From SZAS-79 sp963844255 (GTDB lineage Bacteria > Pseudomonadota > Gammaproteobacteria > Burkholderiales > SG8-39): a stretch of DNA of 64,000 bases. Location of the stretch: NCBI GenBank assembly GCA_963844255.1, contig CAWJNP010000051.1, forward strand, positions 16,532-80,531, in the 5' to 3' direction. The notes below the pieces were generated by a model. It was not told where the DNA came from and ran no database searches. It worked only from the letters and a program-made list of their open reading frames with translations. This document shows positions 18,585 through 26,814 of the stretch, piece after piece. The position numbers and the translations under genes are program-made. How positions within the stretch are numbered: the stretch's first letter is position 1; every line of letters starts with the position of its first letter.

Positions 18585-19789
18585 GCGCGGTCGCAGTTCC
18601 GCTGCGGCAGGACGTCCGGGTCATCAGCCTGGTCGCGGTGGCGCATGCGATATCGCATTTCTTCCAGGTGCTTGTGCCGCCGCTGTTTCCGTTCATCAAG
18701 GAGGATCTGGGCGTCAGCTATACGGCGCTCGGCGCGGTGATCGGCCTGTATTACCTGATGTCCGGGATCTTCCAGACGGTGGCGGGGTTCGCGGTGGACC
18801 GGTTCGGCGCGCAGCGCGTCCTGGCGCTGGGCCTGGCGTTCAGCGTGCTCGGTGCGCTGATTGCCGGACTTGCGCAGAGCTACGAGATGCTGGTTGTCGC
18901 GGCGGTGATCGGCGGTCTGGGTAACAGCGTATTCCATCCGAGTGATTTCGCGATCATCAACGGTCGGGTGTCTCAGCCGCGACTTCCGTATGCGTACAGC
19001 TCGCACGGGGTCGGTGGCAGCCTGGGCTATGCGGTATCGCCGCTGTTCAGCGCCGCGACGGTCGGCGTGCTGGGCTGGCACGGGACGATCCTCGCCGGCG
19101 CCGCGCTCGGCAGCCTCGTGCTCGTCGCAGTGCTCCTCAACCGCGACGCGCTGAAAGTCAGACCGACCCGCGGACTGAGTCAGAAGTCGGGATACGCGGA
19201 GGACATCAAGGTGCTGAGTTCGGTGCCCGTGCTGATGTGCTTCGGTTACTTCCTGCTGGTGGCGATCGTGTTCATCGCCGTGCTGAGTTTCGGGGTGTCG
19301 GCGCTGGTGGCTGCCTACGGCATCGGTCCGGCGCAGGCCTCGGCCGCACTGACGACCTACATGTTCGGCGCGGCGGGAGGCATCCTGGTCGGCGGCATTG
19401 TCGCGGCGCGCGGCTGGCGACCGGAGCGGGTGGCGTCCGGGGGGATGGCGGTGAGCTCGATCTTCATGCTGGTGATTGCATCCCTCTGGATGCCGGTGCT
19501 TGCGCTGCCGCTGCTGTTCGCGGTTTCAGGCTTTGCCAACGGCATGACCAACCCATCGCGCGACCTGCTGGTACGCCAGACCACGCCGCCGGGATCCACC
19601 GGCGCGGTCTACGGGTTTGTCTATTCGGGCCTGGACCTCGGGTCGGTGCTGGCGCCCGTGTACTTCGGCTGGCTGCTCGACCACGGCCACCCGCAGGCCG
19701 TGTTCTTCACGGCCTCGGGCGTGCTTCTGGTGACGATCCTGACCGTGCTCAAGCTGCCGGCGCGCCGGCCCGCGCCGGTTCCGGCCTGA
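18581..19789 (+). CDS. Major facilitator superfamily transporter
   Basis: A 402-residue inner-membrane protein starting at ATG 18581, overlapping the upstream hydrolase stop. About 12 membrane segments; the MFS loop 2-3 signature appears as GFAVDRFGAQRVLALG near residue 68. The N-terminal VAHAISHFFQVLVPPLFPFIKE resembles the fosmidomycin-resistance-like/organic-anion branch. Translational coupling to the hydrolase suggests import of its substrate or export of its product. It ends 4 bp from the convergent class II aldolase. Confidence 0.88.
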   Translation: MSAVAVPLRQDVRVISLVAVAHAISHFFQVLVPPLFPFIKEDLGVSYTALGAVIGLYYLMSGIFQTVAGFAVDRFGAQRVLALGLAFSVLGALIAGLAQSYEMLVVAAVIGGLGNSVFHPSDFAIINGRVSQPRLPYAYSSHGVGGSLGYAVSPLFSAATVGVLGWHGTILAGAALGSLVLVAVLLNRDALKVRPTRGLSQKSGYAEDIKVLSSVPVLMCFGYFLLVAIVFIAVLSFGVSALVAAYGIGPAQASAALTTYMFGAAGGILVGGIVAARGWRPERVASGGMAVSSIFMLVIASLWMPVLALPLLFAVSGFANGMTNPSRDLLVRQTTPPGSTGAVYGFVYSGLDLGSVLAPVYFGWLLDHGHPQAVFFTASGVLLVTILTVLKLPARRPAPVPA

Positions 19790-19792
19790 AGA

Positions 19793-20569
19793 TCAAGTGT
19801 TGTAGTTGCTGCCGCGGCGATCGAGCATGCGCAGCAGCGCCGGCCAGTGCTTGCCACCGTTGGTGCGCGGCCGGTTGAACTGCTCGCGTCCCTTTTCCAC
19901 GGTTCCCGCGCCGATCAGCGTGACCGTGTCCTGGCCACCGGACAGCGCATCGATCTGGATCTGGCAGGAGCATTCGAGGAAATACATGATCTCGAAGGCT
20001 TCGCTGACCGATTTTCCGAGCGTCAGCAGGCCGTGGTTGCGCAGGACCATCGCCCGGCTCGTGGCACCGAGGTCGCCGGTCAGGCGGGTGCGCTCGTCCA
20101 TGTCCAGCGCAATACCTTCGTAGTCGTGATAGGTCAGCTCGCTGATCACGCGCAGCGAATGCTGGCTGAGTGGCAGCAGGCCCTTGGTCATCGCCGAGAC
20201 GGCGACCCCGGCCCGGGTGTGGGTGTGCAGCACCGCCAGCGCATCGGAGCGGGCTTCATGGATGCAGCCGTGAATCACGAAGCCCGCTTCGTTGACGCCC
20301 AGCCCCGTCGGGTCTTCGATGATGTTGCCATGAAGGTCGATCTTCACGAGGCTGGACGCCGTGATCTCGTCGAACATCTGGCCGTACGGATTGATCAGGA
20401 AGTGGTGTTCCGGTCCGGGCACGCGCGCCGAGAAGTGGGTGAAGATCAGGTCGGTCCACTTGTAGTGCGCGGCCAGCTGGTAGGCGGCGGCGAGGTCGAC
20501 GCGCACGTCCCATTCTTCCTTGCTGACGCGGTCGCGCAGGGCGGTGCTGGGCTTGAGGACGGCACTCAT
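19793..20569 (-). CDS. Class II aldolase/adducin family protein
   Basis: A 258-residue member of the zinc-dependent class II aldolase/adducin family (fuculose-phosphate aldolase-like). Metal ligands fit the HTHTRAG block near residue 117 and LRNHGLLT near 178; the N-terminal DLIFTHFSARVPG is typical. Many such proteins next to catabolic clusters act as decarboxylases or aldolases of unknown substrates. Start ATG 20569. It stands between the hydrolase/MFS pair (convergent) and dusA (same strand, about 100 bp upstream). Confidence 0.85.
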   Translation of the reverse strand: MSAVLKPSTALRDRVSKEEWDVRVDLAAAYQLAAHYKWTDLIFTHFSARVPGPEHHFLINPYGQMFDEITASSLVKIDLHGNIIEDPTGLGVNEAGFVIHGCIHEARSDALAVLHTHTRAGVAVSAMTKGLLPLSQHSLRVISELTYHDYEGIALDMDERTRLTGDLGATSRAMVLRNHGLLTLGKSVSEAFEIMYFLECSCQIQIDALSGGQDTVTLIGAGTVEKGREQFNRPRTNGGKHWPALLRMLDRRGSNYNT

Positions 20570-20665
20570 GGGGCAGGCTCCGGAGGGAAAGTGTGCCCGG
20601 GATGATACGCCCGGAGGGACGGACGGGGGAGGGCGGGCGCGAAACGCCGTCCCGCAACCGGACGG

Positions 20666-21673
20666 CTAGGCGGCGAGCGGTGCGCGGGACTCGGCGGCGT
20701 CCACGGCTTCGAGTATCAGGTCCGGGTCATTGGATGCAAGCCGCCCGGCGTCCGAGAGCAGGCGCCGCCAGGCACGCGCCCGCCCGTGGCCGTGATACAG
20801 CCCCAAGAGGTGGCGCGTGATCTGGCGCAGGTGGCCGCCGGCTGCGATGTGGCGTTTCGCGTAGGCGTGCATGCCCGAGGCGACTGCGCTGCGGGAACCG
20901 CCTGCGGCGCCCAGGAGTTTCTCCCCGGCAAGCGCCAGCAGCCAGGGGTCATGGTAGGCGGCACGGCCGAGCATCACGCCGTCGACGTGTTCGAGCTGGG
21001 CCTCGATTTCGTCCAACCGGGTAATCCCGCCGTTGATCACGATCGTGAGTTGGGGAAAATCGCGCTTGAGCTGGTGGACGTACGCGTACTTGAGCGGCGG
21101 GATCTCGCGGTTCTCCTTGGGCGAGAGTCCCTTCAATACGGCGTTGCGGGCATGCACGATGAACGTGGAGCAGCCGGCCGCGGCGACCTGTGCGACGAAA
21201 TCGCGCACGAATTCGTACGCCTCCACGGCGTCGATGCCGATGCGGTGCTTTACCGTCACCGGCAGGCTGGTGGCCTCGCGCATCGCGCGCACGCACTCGG
21301 CCACCAACGCAGGCTCGGCCATCAGGCAGGCACCAAACGCGCCGCGTTGTACGCGTTCGCTTGGACAGCCCACGTTCAGGTTGATTTCGTCGTAGCCCCA
21401 CTGCGCGGCGAGCTTCGCGCAGTGCGCGAGGTCGGCCGGCTCGCTCCCGCCCAGTTGCAGCGCGACCGGATGCTCCTCCGCGCTGAAATCCAGATGGCGC
21501 GGCACGTCGCCGTGGATCAGTGCCCCCGTGGTCACCATCTCCGTGTAGAGCATCACGCGCGGGCTCACCAGCCGCAGGAAGACACGGCAATGCCTGTCCG
21601 TCCAGTCCATCATCGGAGCGACACAGAGCTGATGAACTCCATTTTTTCCGTAGTTTAGCTTAATATCAGTCAC
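20666..21673 (-). CDS. dusA: tRNA-dihydrouridine(20/20a) synthase DusA
   Basis: A 335-residue FMN enzyme that reduces U20/U20a in the tRNA D-loop. Hallmarks: VAPMMDWTDRHCR near residue 18, catalytic cysteine in NLNVGCPSERVQ near 100, and VINGGITRLDE near 213. The dusA 5' end is a known integration site for a family of tyrosine integrases, and one such integrase gene starts 150 bp upstream, divergent. The first dozen residues (MTDIKLNYGKNG) come from the junction side and may be supplied by the element, which would keep dusA working after insertion. Confidence 0.93.
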   Translation of the reverse strand: MTDIKLNYGKNGVHQLCVAPMMDWTDRHCRVFLRLVSPRVMLYTEMVTTGALIHGDVPRHLDFSAEEHPVALQLGGSEPADLAHCAKLAAQWGYDEINLNVGCPSERVQRGAFGACLMAEPALVAECVRAMREATSLPVTVKHRIGIDAVEAYEFVRDFVAQVAAAGCSTFIVHARNAVLKGLSPKENREIPPLKYAYVHQLKRDFPQLTIVINGGITRLDEIEAQLEHVDGVMLGRAAYHDPWLLALAGEKLLGAAGGSRSAVASGMHAYAKRHIAAGGHLRQITRHLLGLYHGHGRARAWRRLLSDAGRLASNDPDLILEAVDAAESRAPLAA

Positions 21674-21821
21674 TTATATCTCAACAAGACTTGGTCGATT
21701 TCTCGCCATTTTCCACCGTTTCCCCCCGTTTCTCGCCATTTAGGTGTACCTAAAGTGTACCAGGTACACCGCTTCTAAAGTATGATTTGAGCCCAAGATA
21801 CACCAATGTTGGGGGAGGCTG
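21580..21821. other. Left element junction and integrase control region (attL candidate)
   Basis: The dusA codons for CVAPMMDWTDR (about 21585-21625) lie where dusA-specific integrases recombine. Beyond the dusA start are two identical copies of TTTCTCGCCATTT exactly 30 bp apart (21699-21711 and 21729-21741), and three copies of GTGTACC: direct at 21744-21750 and 21755-21761, inverted at 21763-21769. These could be arm-type sites for the integrase or operators of its promoter. The matching right-hand att copy is outside the window. Confidence 0.45.
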
Positions 21822-23019
21822 ATGGCAACCATTATTTCCCTGAAACGTGCCGATGGCGGCGTGTGCTACAAGGCCCTGGTTCGAATCAAGCGCGATGGAA
21901 AGCTGGTCTATTCCCAGGCGCAGAACGTTCGATAAGCGCGCAGTGGCATCGAGCTGGGCAAAGAGGCTCGAGACCGAACTTCAGGATCCGGCGAAACTTG
22001 AAACCCGGGGCACAGGCACGGGTGCGACGGTCGGTGATCTCATCCGTCGTTACATAAAAGAGGTCGATCCGATCAAGCCGCTCGGCCGCACGCACCGCTT
22101 CACGCTAGAGATGCTTCAGGACTGGCCGATCGCCGCAAAGCCGGCAGCTGCCCTCAAGGCGAGCGACGTGGTTGAGCACTGCCGAGCACGTCAGGCAAAA
22201 GGCGCAGGACCAGCGACGGTGCTGCAGGATCTCGTATTCCTGCGCGGCCCGCTCGGCATGGCGAAGGTGGCATGGAATCTCGCTGTTTCGACGGTCGCAC
22301 TGGATGACGCGCGGCCGTTACTCGATAAGCTGCAGCTCGTTGCACGGTCGCACCGCCGCGACAGAAGGCCTACGCGCGAGGAGCTCGACAGTCTGATCAA
22401 GTTCTTCACCGAGCAGGACGAGCGCTCGGTGATCCCGATGATCGACATCATGGAATTTGCCATCTGGTCTGCGAAACGGATCGGGGAGATCTGTCGGCTG
22501 CGGTGGGAGGACGTAGACACGAAGCGTCGTACGTGCGTTCTGCGCGACATGAAGGACCCACGTCATAAAATCGGCAATAACTTTGAATTCCCGCTGCTCG
22601 GTAAAGCTTGGGACATCTTGCAGCGTCAGCCCAGAATCGACGAGCGCGTTTTCCCCTATGACGAAAAGTCCGTTGGTGCGCGCTACACCCGGGCGAAGGC
22701 TAAGCTTGGCATAGCGAACCTGCGATTTCACGATCTCAGGCGCGAGGCGGCGAGCCGCTTGTTCGAGGCAGGCTACCAGATCCACGAAGTCGCCCAAGTG
22801 ACTGGGCATAAGGACTTGAACGGTCTGTGGCGGACCTACACAAAACTCAAACCAGAGTCCTTGCACCGGCGGCCGGGGATCACACTTGAGACCGTTCCCA
22901 CTGCTCGCGGGCGCGCGCACGCTGCTCATCGAGCCAGCGCGCAAGATCGTCCACGTGAACCAGGCGCGGAGCCTTCTGACTCGGCGACGCCCGAAACGTC
23001 GGCACTGGCAACTCGTTGA
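21822..23019 (+). pseudogene. dusA-type tyrosine integrase with one-base frameshift
   Basis: ATG 21822 follows GGGGGAGG. It reads MATIISLKRADGGVCYKALV for about 37 codons and then stops; the family sequence goes on in the next frame (FDKRAVASSWAKRLETE). One extra A at 21924-21925 (CAGAACG for CAGACG) explains it. The remainder holds the catalytic domain: arginine in AKRIGEICRLRWEDVD, HxxR in RFHDLRREAAS, histidine in VTGHKD, and tyrosine in LWRTYTKL. If the indel is real the element may be locked in; if not, it is a normal integrase of about 395 residues. Confidence 0.85.
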
Positions 23020-23134
23020 GTGCGGCGCGTTCGTAAGCTTTTTCTTTTTTCAGCCCGAAGTACTCGACTGAGATATCTTCAAGTCTTACTGTCGGGGACT
23101 CGAAGCGGGAGAGCAGGGCAAACGCTGTGTTCAT
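22880..23134 (-). CDS. Pyocin activator PrtN-like protein
   Basis: An 84-residue small DNA-binding protein starting MNTAFALLSRF (ATG 23134). The pattern TVRLEDISVEYFGLKKEKA followed by RAALNELPVPTFR and HVDDLARWLDEQR matches the PrtN family, named after the activator of pyocin genes in Pseudomonas; relatives are common beside integrases of dusA islands. It is convergent with the integrase and overlaps its 3' end by about 140 bp. It may act as a directionality or expression factor of the element; that role is inference. Confidence 0.8.
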   Translation of the reverse strand: MNTAFALLSRFESPTVRLEDISVEYFGLKKEKAYERAALNELPVPTFRASPSQKAPRLVHVDDLARWLDEQRARAREQWERSQV

Positions 23135-23662
23135 TCTGAACTGACACGTACTGTGCGGGCGTGGAAAGAAGCACCCCAAACGTTTGCGTTGTGACGCTGA
23201 ATAAAATAGCTGCCGTACGATGGGAGGACGGCACCCCTGTCACCCTTGAACGGGGCCTTAAAAGCCATGTCCTCGCCGCGGCCGGTTCCGGCGAAACCCG
23301 GACGATTGCTTTCGACCACCACCTGAGACCGTACATCGCGCATGCACGAATTTTCGCCCCGACTGAACACTTATAGTGCGCCAAACCAGGGCTGCCAGAT
23401 CGAGGGTTGGAAGGGAAAAGGCCTGATTCAGTCTTGGCGGGCGAGGCATTCCGTCCGACTTGACGCTAAACAGCTATTGCGCCTGTAACCCCGCGCCGGT
23501 GCGACGGTAGCAGCACCCTCCGGTGTCGAAATCGAATTGTCGAAGGCCACTCCCGTCAACCAGCAGCGCCGGATTGATCGCCACGGCCCGCCGGCGCTCG
23601 CATACAGGCTGGAAAGCGAGCGAAAGGATACGTGCTGTTGTATATTATGGCAATATACGTCA
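23135..23662. other. Gene-poor stretch between PrtN-like gene and BrnT
   Basis: 530 bp with no convincing gene. A minus-strand frame of about 70 codons (23131-23343) is open but I do not recognise it and it runs into the PrtN-like start. The right part contains the first copy of the 60-bp repeat (23541-23600), whose minus strand encodes the same C-terminal residues RRRAVAINPALLV as the second copy. The BrnT promoter must lie in the AT-rich TATATTATGGCAATATA region at 23640-23660. Confidence 0.4.
23541..23600. repeat. 60-bp direct repeat, copy 1 (flanks BrnTA-XRE cassette)
   Basis: Matches 24583-24643 with four substitutions and one gap. The shared core includes CAGCAGCGCCGGATTGATCG. Read on the minus strand it encodes the end of a DUF3987-like or primase-like protein. 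Confidence 0.8.
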
Positions 23663-23962
23663 ATGATCGACCTGTCCCGGATTGCCGGCTTTGACTGGGA
23701 CGACGGCAACGCCCGCAAGAACGAGAAGCACGGCGTCACCCAGTCCGAGGCCGAGGAGGTGTTTTTCAACCAGCCGTTGCTGCTGCTGGAAGATGCACGC
23801 CATGGCGGGCAGGAATCGCGGTTCCACGCGCTGGGCAAAACGCATGAAGGGCGGACGTTGCACATTACATTCACTCTGCGCGCCGACGGCACGCTGATTC
23901 GCGTGATCTCGGCGCGCGACATGCACCGGAAGGAAAGGGCCATCTATGACCAAGCAAGCTAA
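23663..23962 (+). CDS. brnT: BrnT-family ribonuclease toxin
   Basis: A 99-residue type II toxin (RelE-like fold) starting at ATG 23663. Family features: FDWDDGNARKNEKHGVTQSE near residue 8, RFHALGKTHEGRTLHITFT near 45 and the closing VISARDMHRKERAIY. BrnT cleaves RNA and halts growth until neutralised by BrnA. The stop overlaps the BrnA start by 17 bp, usual for the pair. An in-frame extension upstream to 23537 is not needed. The cassette is flanked by a duplicated sequence, suggesting it was gained as a unit. Confidence 0.9.
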   Translation: MIDLSRIAGFDWDDGNARKNEKHGVTQSEAEEVFFNQPLLLLEDARHGGQESRFHALGKTHEGRTLHITFTLRADGTLIRVISARDMHRKERAIYDQAS

Positions 23963-24218
23963 GCTGCTGCCGAAGTTCAAGAGCGAGACGGAAGAGCGCG
24001 CCTTCTGGGAGGCCAAGGGCAGCGACTCGACGGAATATCTGGACTGGGCGAAGGCTCAGCGCGTCGTGCTGCCGAACCTGAAACCCTCGACCAAGACGAT
24101 CTCGCTGCGCCTGCCGCAGCACCTGCTCGACTCGATCAAGGCGGCGGCCAACGCCCGTGACGTGCCGTATCAGTCGCTCATCAAGGTTTGGCTGCAGGAG
24201 AAGATCGAGCAGCACTGA
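23946..24218 (+). CDS. brnA: BrnA-family antitoxin
   Basis: A 90-residue antitoxin whose C-terminal half is a ribbon-helix-helix/CopG-like fold: KTISLRLPQHLLDSIKAAAN then RDVPYQSLIKVWLQEKI. BrnA dimers repress the brnTA promoter and bind BrnT. It overlaps brnT by 17 bp and is followed 13 bp later by an XRE gene, so three genes likely share one transcript. Confidence 0.88.
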   Translation: MTKQAKLLPKFKSETEERAFWEAKGSDSTEYLDWAKAQRVVLPNLKPSTKTISLRLPQHLLDSIKAAANARDVPYQSLIKVWLQEKIEQH

Positions 24219-24231
24219 TCGGGAGAGACTC

Positions 24232-24564
24232 ATGCGTACCCGCATCAAGCGCGGCACCAAGAACGTTTTCGCCGATCTCGGATTTCCCGATGCCGAAACC
24301 CATCTGCTAAAAGCGGAACTGGTGACGCGGATTCAGGGGGTCATCACCGCGCAAGAGTTGACCCAGGTCGCGGCGGCCAAACGCATGGGCCTCAGTCAGC
24401 CGGACGTTTCGCGGCTGCTCAATGGTCAATTCCGCGACGTGTCGGTAGAGCGCATGATGCGGCTGCTGACTCGGCTCGGCTGCGACGTCGACATCACCAT
24501 CCGTGACCATGGAAAAGCAGCGGCGCCACGGGACACGATCCGCCTGCAGGCCGTCTCGGTATAA
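24232..24564 (+). CDS. XRE-family HTH protein (HigA-like), third gene of BrnTA cassette
   Basis: A 110-residue protein from ATG 24232 behind GGGAGAG. The HTH reads LTQVAAAKRMGLSQPDVSRL (about residues 43-62), followed by LLNGQFRDVSVERMMRLL, the family of HigA-like antitoxins usually paired with RelE-type toxins. No RelE gene is beside it. It may regulate brnTA, or be an orphan antitoxin. The role within the cassette is inferred from spacing only. Confidence 0.75.
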   Translation: MRTRIKRGTKNVFADLGFPDAETHLLKAELVTRIQGVITAQELTQVAAAKRMGLSQPDVSRLLNGQFRDVSVERMMRLLTRLGCDVDITIRDHGKAAAPRDTIRLQAVSV

Positions 24565-24582
24565 CGCCACAGTAGTAACACC

Positions 24583-24643
24583 CGAAGGTCACTCCCGCTC
24601 AACCAGCAGCGCCGGATTGATCGCCACTGCCCGCCGACGCCCG
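24583..24643. repeat. 60-bp direct repeat, copy 2
   Basis: Second copy of the sequence at 23541-23600 (about 92% identical). It overlaps the C-terminal codons of the DUF3987-like remnant on the minus strand. The two copies bracket brnT-brnA-xre. Confidence 0.8.
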
Positions 24644-24735
24644 TCTTCCTCCATCCTCGCCCGTCCGCACTCGGCGAGGATAGCGAGCGCGGCGCGCAGG
24701 TCGCGGCTATCGCGGACGCCGTTCGGACCGTAGAC
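24589..24735 (-). pseudogene. 3' end of a DUF3987-like/primase-like gene
   Basis: The minus strand reads VYGPNGVRDSRDLRAALAIL then ARMEEDGRRRAVAINPALLVERE to a stop. This looks like the C-terminal helical tail of phage or island DUF3987 (YfjI-like) helicase/primase proteins. The 35 preceding in-frame codons do not fit, and the REC-HD-GYP gene begins at 24828, so only about 50 codons remain. Family assignment is by recall of the tail and is tentative. Confidence 0.4.
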
Positions 24736-24827
24736 GTTCAAGACATAATTTAACCCTTCTGATCTGCTGTCGACCAGACCATTCAATGTAAATTCATTGA
24801 ACTTCCTGCTGGGTTCATTTTGAAGAA

Positions 24828-25931
24828 ATGTCAACCGCAGTCGATCTGAGGCACGCTTTGGCCGGTAGCGAGAGGTTCGCGATCGCTGCGCGACATGTTC
24901 TCGTTATCGACGATCAGAGCACTTCCCGGATGATTCTTGCGAAAGTCATCCACGGCATCGACCCGAATATCGGCGTGAAGATGCTCGCGAACCCCCTCGA
25001 AGCAATTGAGTGGGCGAAGGTCAAGGCTCCAGACCTCATTTTGACTGATCACAAGATGAATGAGATAGATGGCATCGAAACGATTCGCCGGCTGAGGCGA
25101 TTGCCGACCTGCGCAGAAGTGCCGATCGTGATGGTAACGATCGTCGAGGACACCAAGATTCGTCATGCTGCTTTTGATGCAGGGGTGACGGATTTCCTGC
25201 TCAAACCGTATGACGCATACGAATGCCGTGCCCGTTGCCGTAATTTGTTGAGATTGCACGATCAGCACCTGCTCTTGAAAGATCGTACGAAGCTGCTTGA
25301 GCGAGAAATCGCTGCGGCGGTGCGGGAGCTCCGTTATCGCGAACGTGAGACCATCATGCTCGCTGCCAACCTGTCTGAGTACCACGCGCATCAGGAGGGC
25401 TTCCGGATCGTCCGGATTGCGGCTTACGCAAGGATGATCGCTGAGGAAATGGAGTTGCCGCCGGAAGTTGTGGAATGCATCGAAGTTGCGTCCACGCTGC
25501 ACGATGTTGGCAAGATCGGCGTTGCCGACGATATCTTACTCGCGGGCGACCCGATCACCTACGCACAAGAGCAGGCGCTGAGAGAACACACGGAGATCGG
25601 CAACAGGCTGCTCGGTCAAAGTTCGTCCGAAATTCTGCAAATGGGCGCGGAGATCTGTTTGTACCATCACGAGCACTACGACGGCGGCGGCTATCCGAAG
25701 GGCCTGAAAGGTCACGACATACCGTTATCCGCTCGAATCGTGGCCGTAGCGGAGGCATTCGACTTGCTCACATCGAAGCCAGGTCGCAACGGAGCCAATG
25801 CGGCTGCATTGGCGATGAGCAACCTCGAGTCCAGAAAAGGCTCCGACTTCGACCCGATGTGCGTCGAGGCGCTCGTTTGCCAATTGGGCAAGGCGGGCGA
25901 AGTCATTGCCGAGTTCTCGGACCCGGATTGA
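24828..25931 (+). CDS. Response regulator with HD-GYP domain (c-di-GMP phosphodiesterase-like)
   Basis: A 367-residue RpfG-type protein. Residues 22-140 are a receiver domain with acidic pair VIDDQ, phospho-acceptor aspartate in LILTDHKM (about residue 74) and a KPYD lysine. Residues 185-360 are HD-GYP: TLHDVGKIGVADDIL, then HHEHYDGGGYPKG, then ARIVAVAEAFDLL. The usual first-shell histidine early in the domain (HTxRV) appears as FRIVRIAAY, so one metal ligand may be missing. No sensor kinase is adjacent. As ICE cargo it could shift the host between motile and sessile life. Confidence 0.88.
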   Translation: MSTAVDLRHALAGSERFAIAARHVLVIDDQSTSRMILAKVIHGIDPNIGVKMLANPLEAIEWAKVKAPDLILTDHKMNEIDGIETIRRLRRLPTCAEVPIVMVTIVEDTKIRHAAFDAGVTDFLLKPYDAYECRARCRNLLRLHDQHLLLKDRTKLLEREIAAAVRELRYRERETIMLAANLSEYHAHQEGFRIVRIAAYARMIAEEMELPPEVVECIEVASTLHDVGKIGVADDILLAGDPITYAQEQALREHTEIGNRLLGQSSSEILQMGAEICLYHHEHYDGGGYPKGLKGHDIPLSARIVAVAEAFDLLTSKPGRNGANAAALAMSNLESRKGSDFDPMCVEALVCQLGKAGEVIAEFSDPD

Positions 25932-26031
25932 GGTTTCCGCGAGCCTACGGTCGTCGACCCGACCCCGGAGTACCCCTGCCAATCTGAATAGGCGCCATTT
26001 CACTGTGGCGGCCTGATTTGACCGACCGGTG

Positions 26032-26814
26032 CTATAGCTTCTGAACGGCTGCCGCGACGCGACCCAGTATGAGCAGATCCCGAGCCGTTGCGGAACCTTC
26101 GCGGTGCGATCCCAGCCGATCGACGATCTCGCTTGCGATGGAGCCGTTGTCGCACGCAATAACAAATCCGCCCTGAAGACGCCGTTGGACGCGCCGCACG
26201 ATCACCGCCTCGCCGAGCAAAAGGGCGTAGATGCCGTTGTCATCGGTAATCTGCGTCATGTTTGTGTCGAGCAGCAGCGGCGCACCATCCCGGATGCGCT
26301 CAGCCATGGCGTCGCCCTTCATGTGAAGCACAACAAAGCCGTCGAGGTCACGGCCGAGTAGTTGCTGCCACAAGCCATTGGGCATGGCCGTGTGGTCCCA
26401 TTCACCGTCGTCGCTTTGCAACTGGGGGAGCGCCATGACCTCGCCGGCGCCGATGAGCCGCGCGAGGTGCTTCGATACCGTGGATGCAGCAACACTAGTC
26501 TTGGCGCTCGTACGCGCTAATTCTGCCGCGTCGGGAAACAGAAGAACAGGGTTTACGCCCAATCGTCCCATTCTTCCGAACTCTTCAAAGCTCGGATAGC
26601 TTTGCCCGCGCAGCCAGTTAGCGGCCGTCGTACCGCTCACGCCGACGCGTTCCTTGATGTGCTTCGCACGACCGCGTTCGGGAAGGCCCATTTCACCCAA
26701 CATCAGGTTCAGCCGCTGCGCGAACGCCTTAAGTCGCCGCGGGTCGGTGCGAGGCTTCCTTACTTCCTCGGCGGCGTCGGCAGCGGCAGCGCGTTTTCGT
26801 CTTGTGACCGCCAT
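26032..26814 (-). CDS. CI/S24-type phage-like repressor lacking the catalytic serine
   Basis: A 260-residue repressor: HTH near residues 45-75 (RAKHIKERVGVSGTTAANWL) and a C-terminal S24/LexA-like domain. The nucleophile motif normally GDSM reads KGDAMAERI, so serine is alanine, and the lysine-bearing strand reads EAVIVRRVQR, lysine also replaced. Self-cleavage as in LexA or lambda CI should be impossible, so SOS induction by RecA-stimulated cleavage is unlikely. Divergent from the FlhDC-like pair with overlapping promoters between, the same layout as SetR with SetCD in SXT/R391. N-terminal lysine/arginine-rich tail of about 25 residues precedes the HTH. Confidence 0.85.
   Translation of the reverse strand: MAVTRRKRAAAADAAEEVRKPRTDPRRLKAFAQRLNLMLGEMGLPERGRAKHIKERVGVSGTTAANWLRGQSYPSFEEFGRMGRLGVNPVLLFPDAAELARTSAKTSVAASTVSKHLARLIGAGEVMALPQLQSDDGEWDHTAMPNGLWQQLLGRDLDGFVVLHMKGDAMAERIRDGAPLLLDTNMTQITDDNGIYALLLGEAVIVRRVQRRLQGGFVIACDNGSIASEIVDRLGSHREGSATARDLLILGRVAAAVQKL

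Noticed and set aside
20570..21821. tRNA gene as the ICE attachment site
   Set aside because: No cloverleaf-like sequence seen near the boundary; the element abuts dusA, a known alternative target.
23428..23943. 171-codon minus-strand frame over brnT
   Set aside because: Antisense of BrnT with serine/arginine-rich, motif-free translation.
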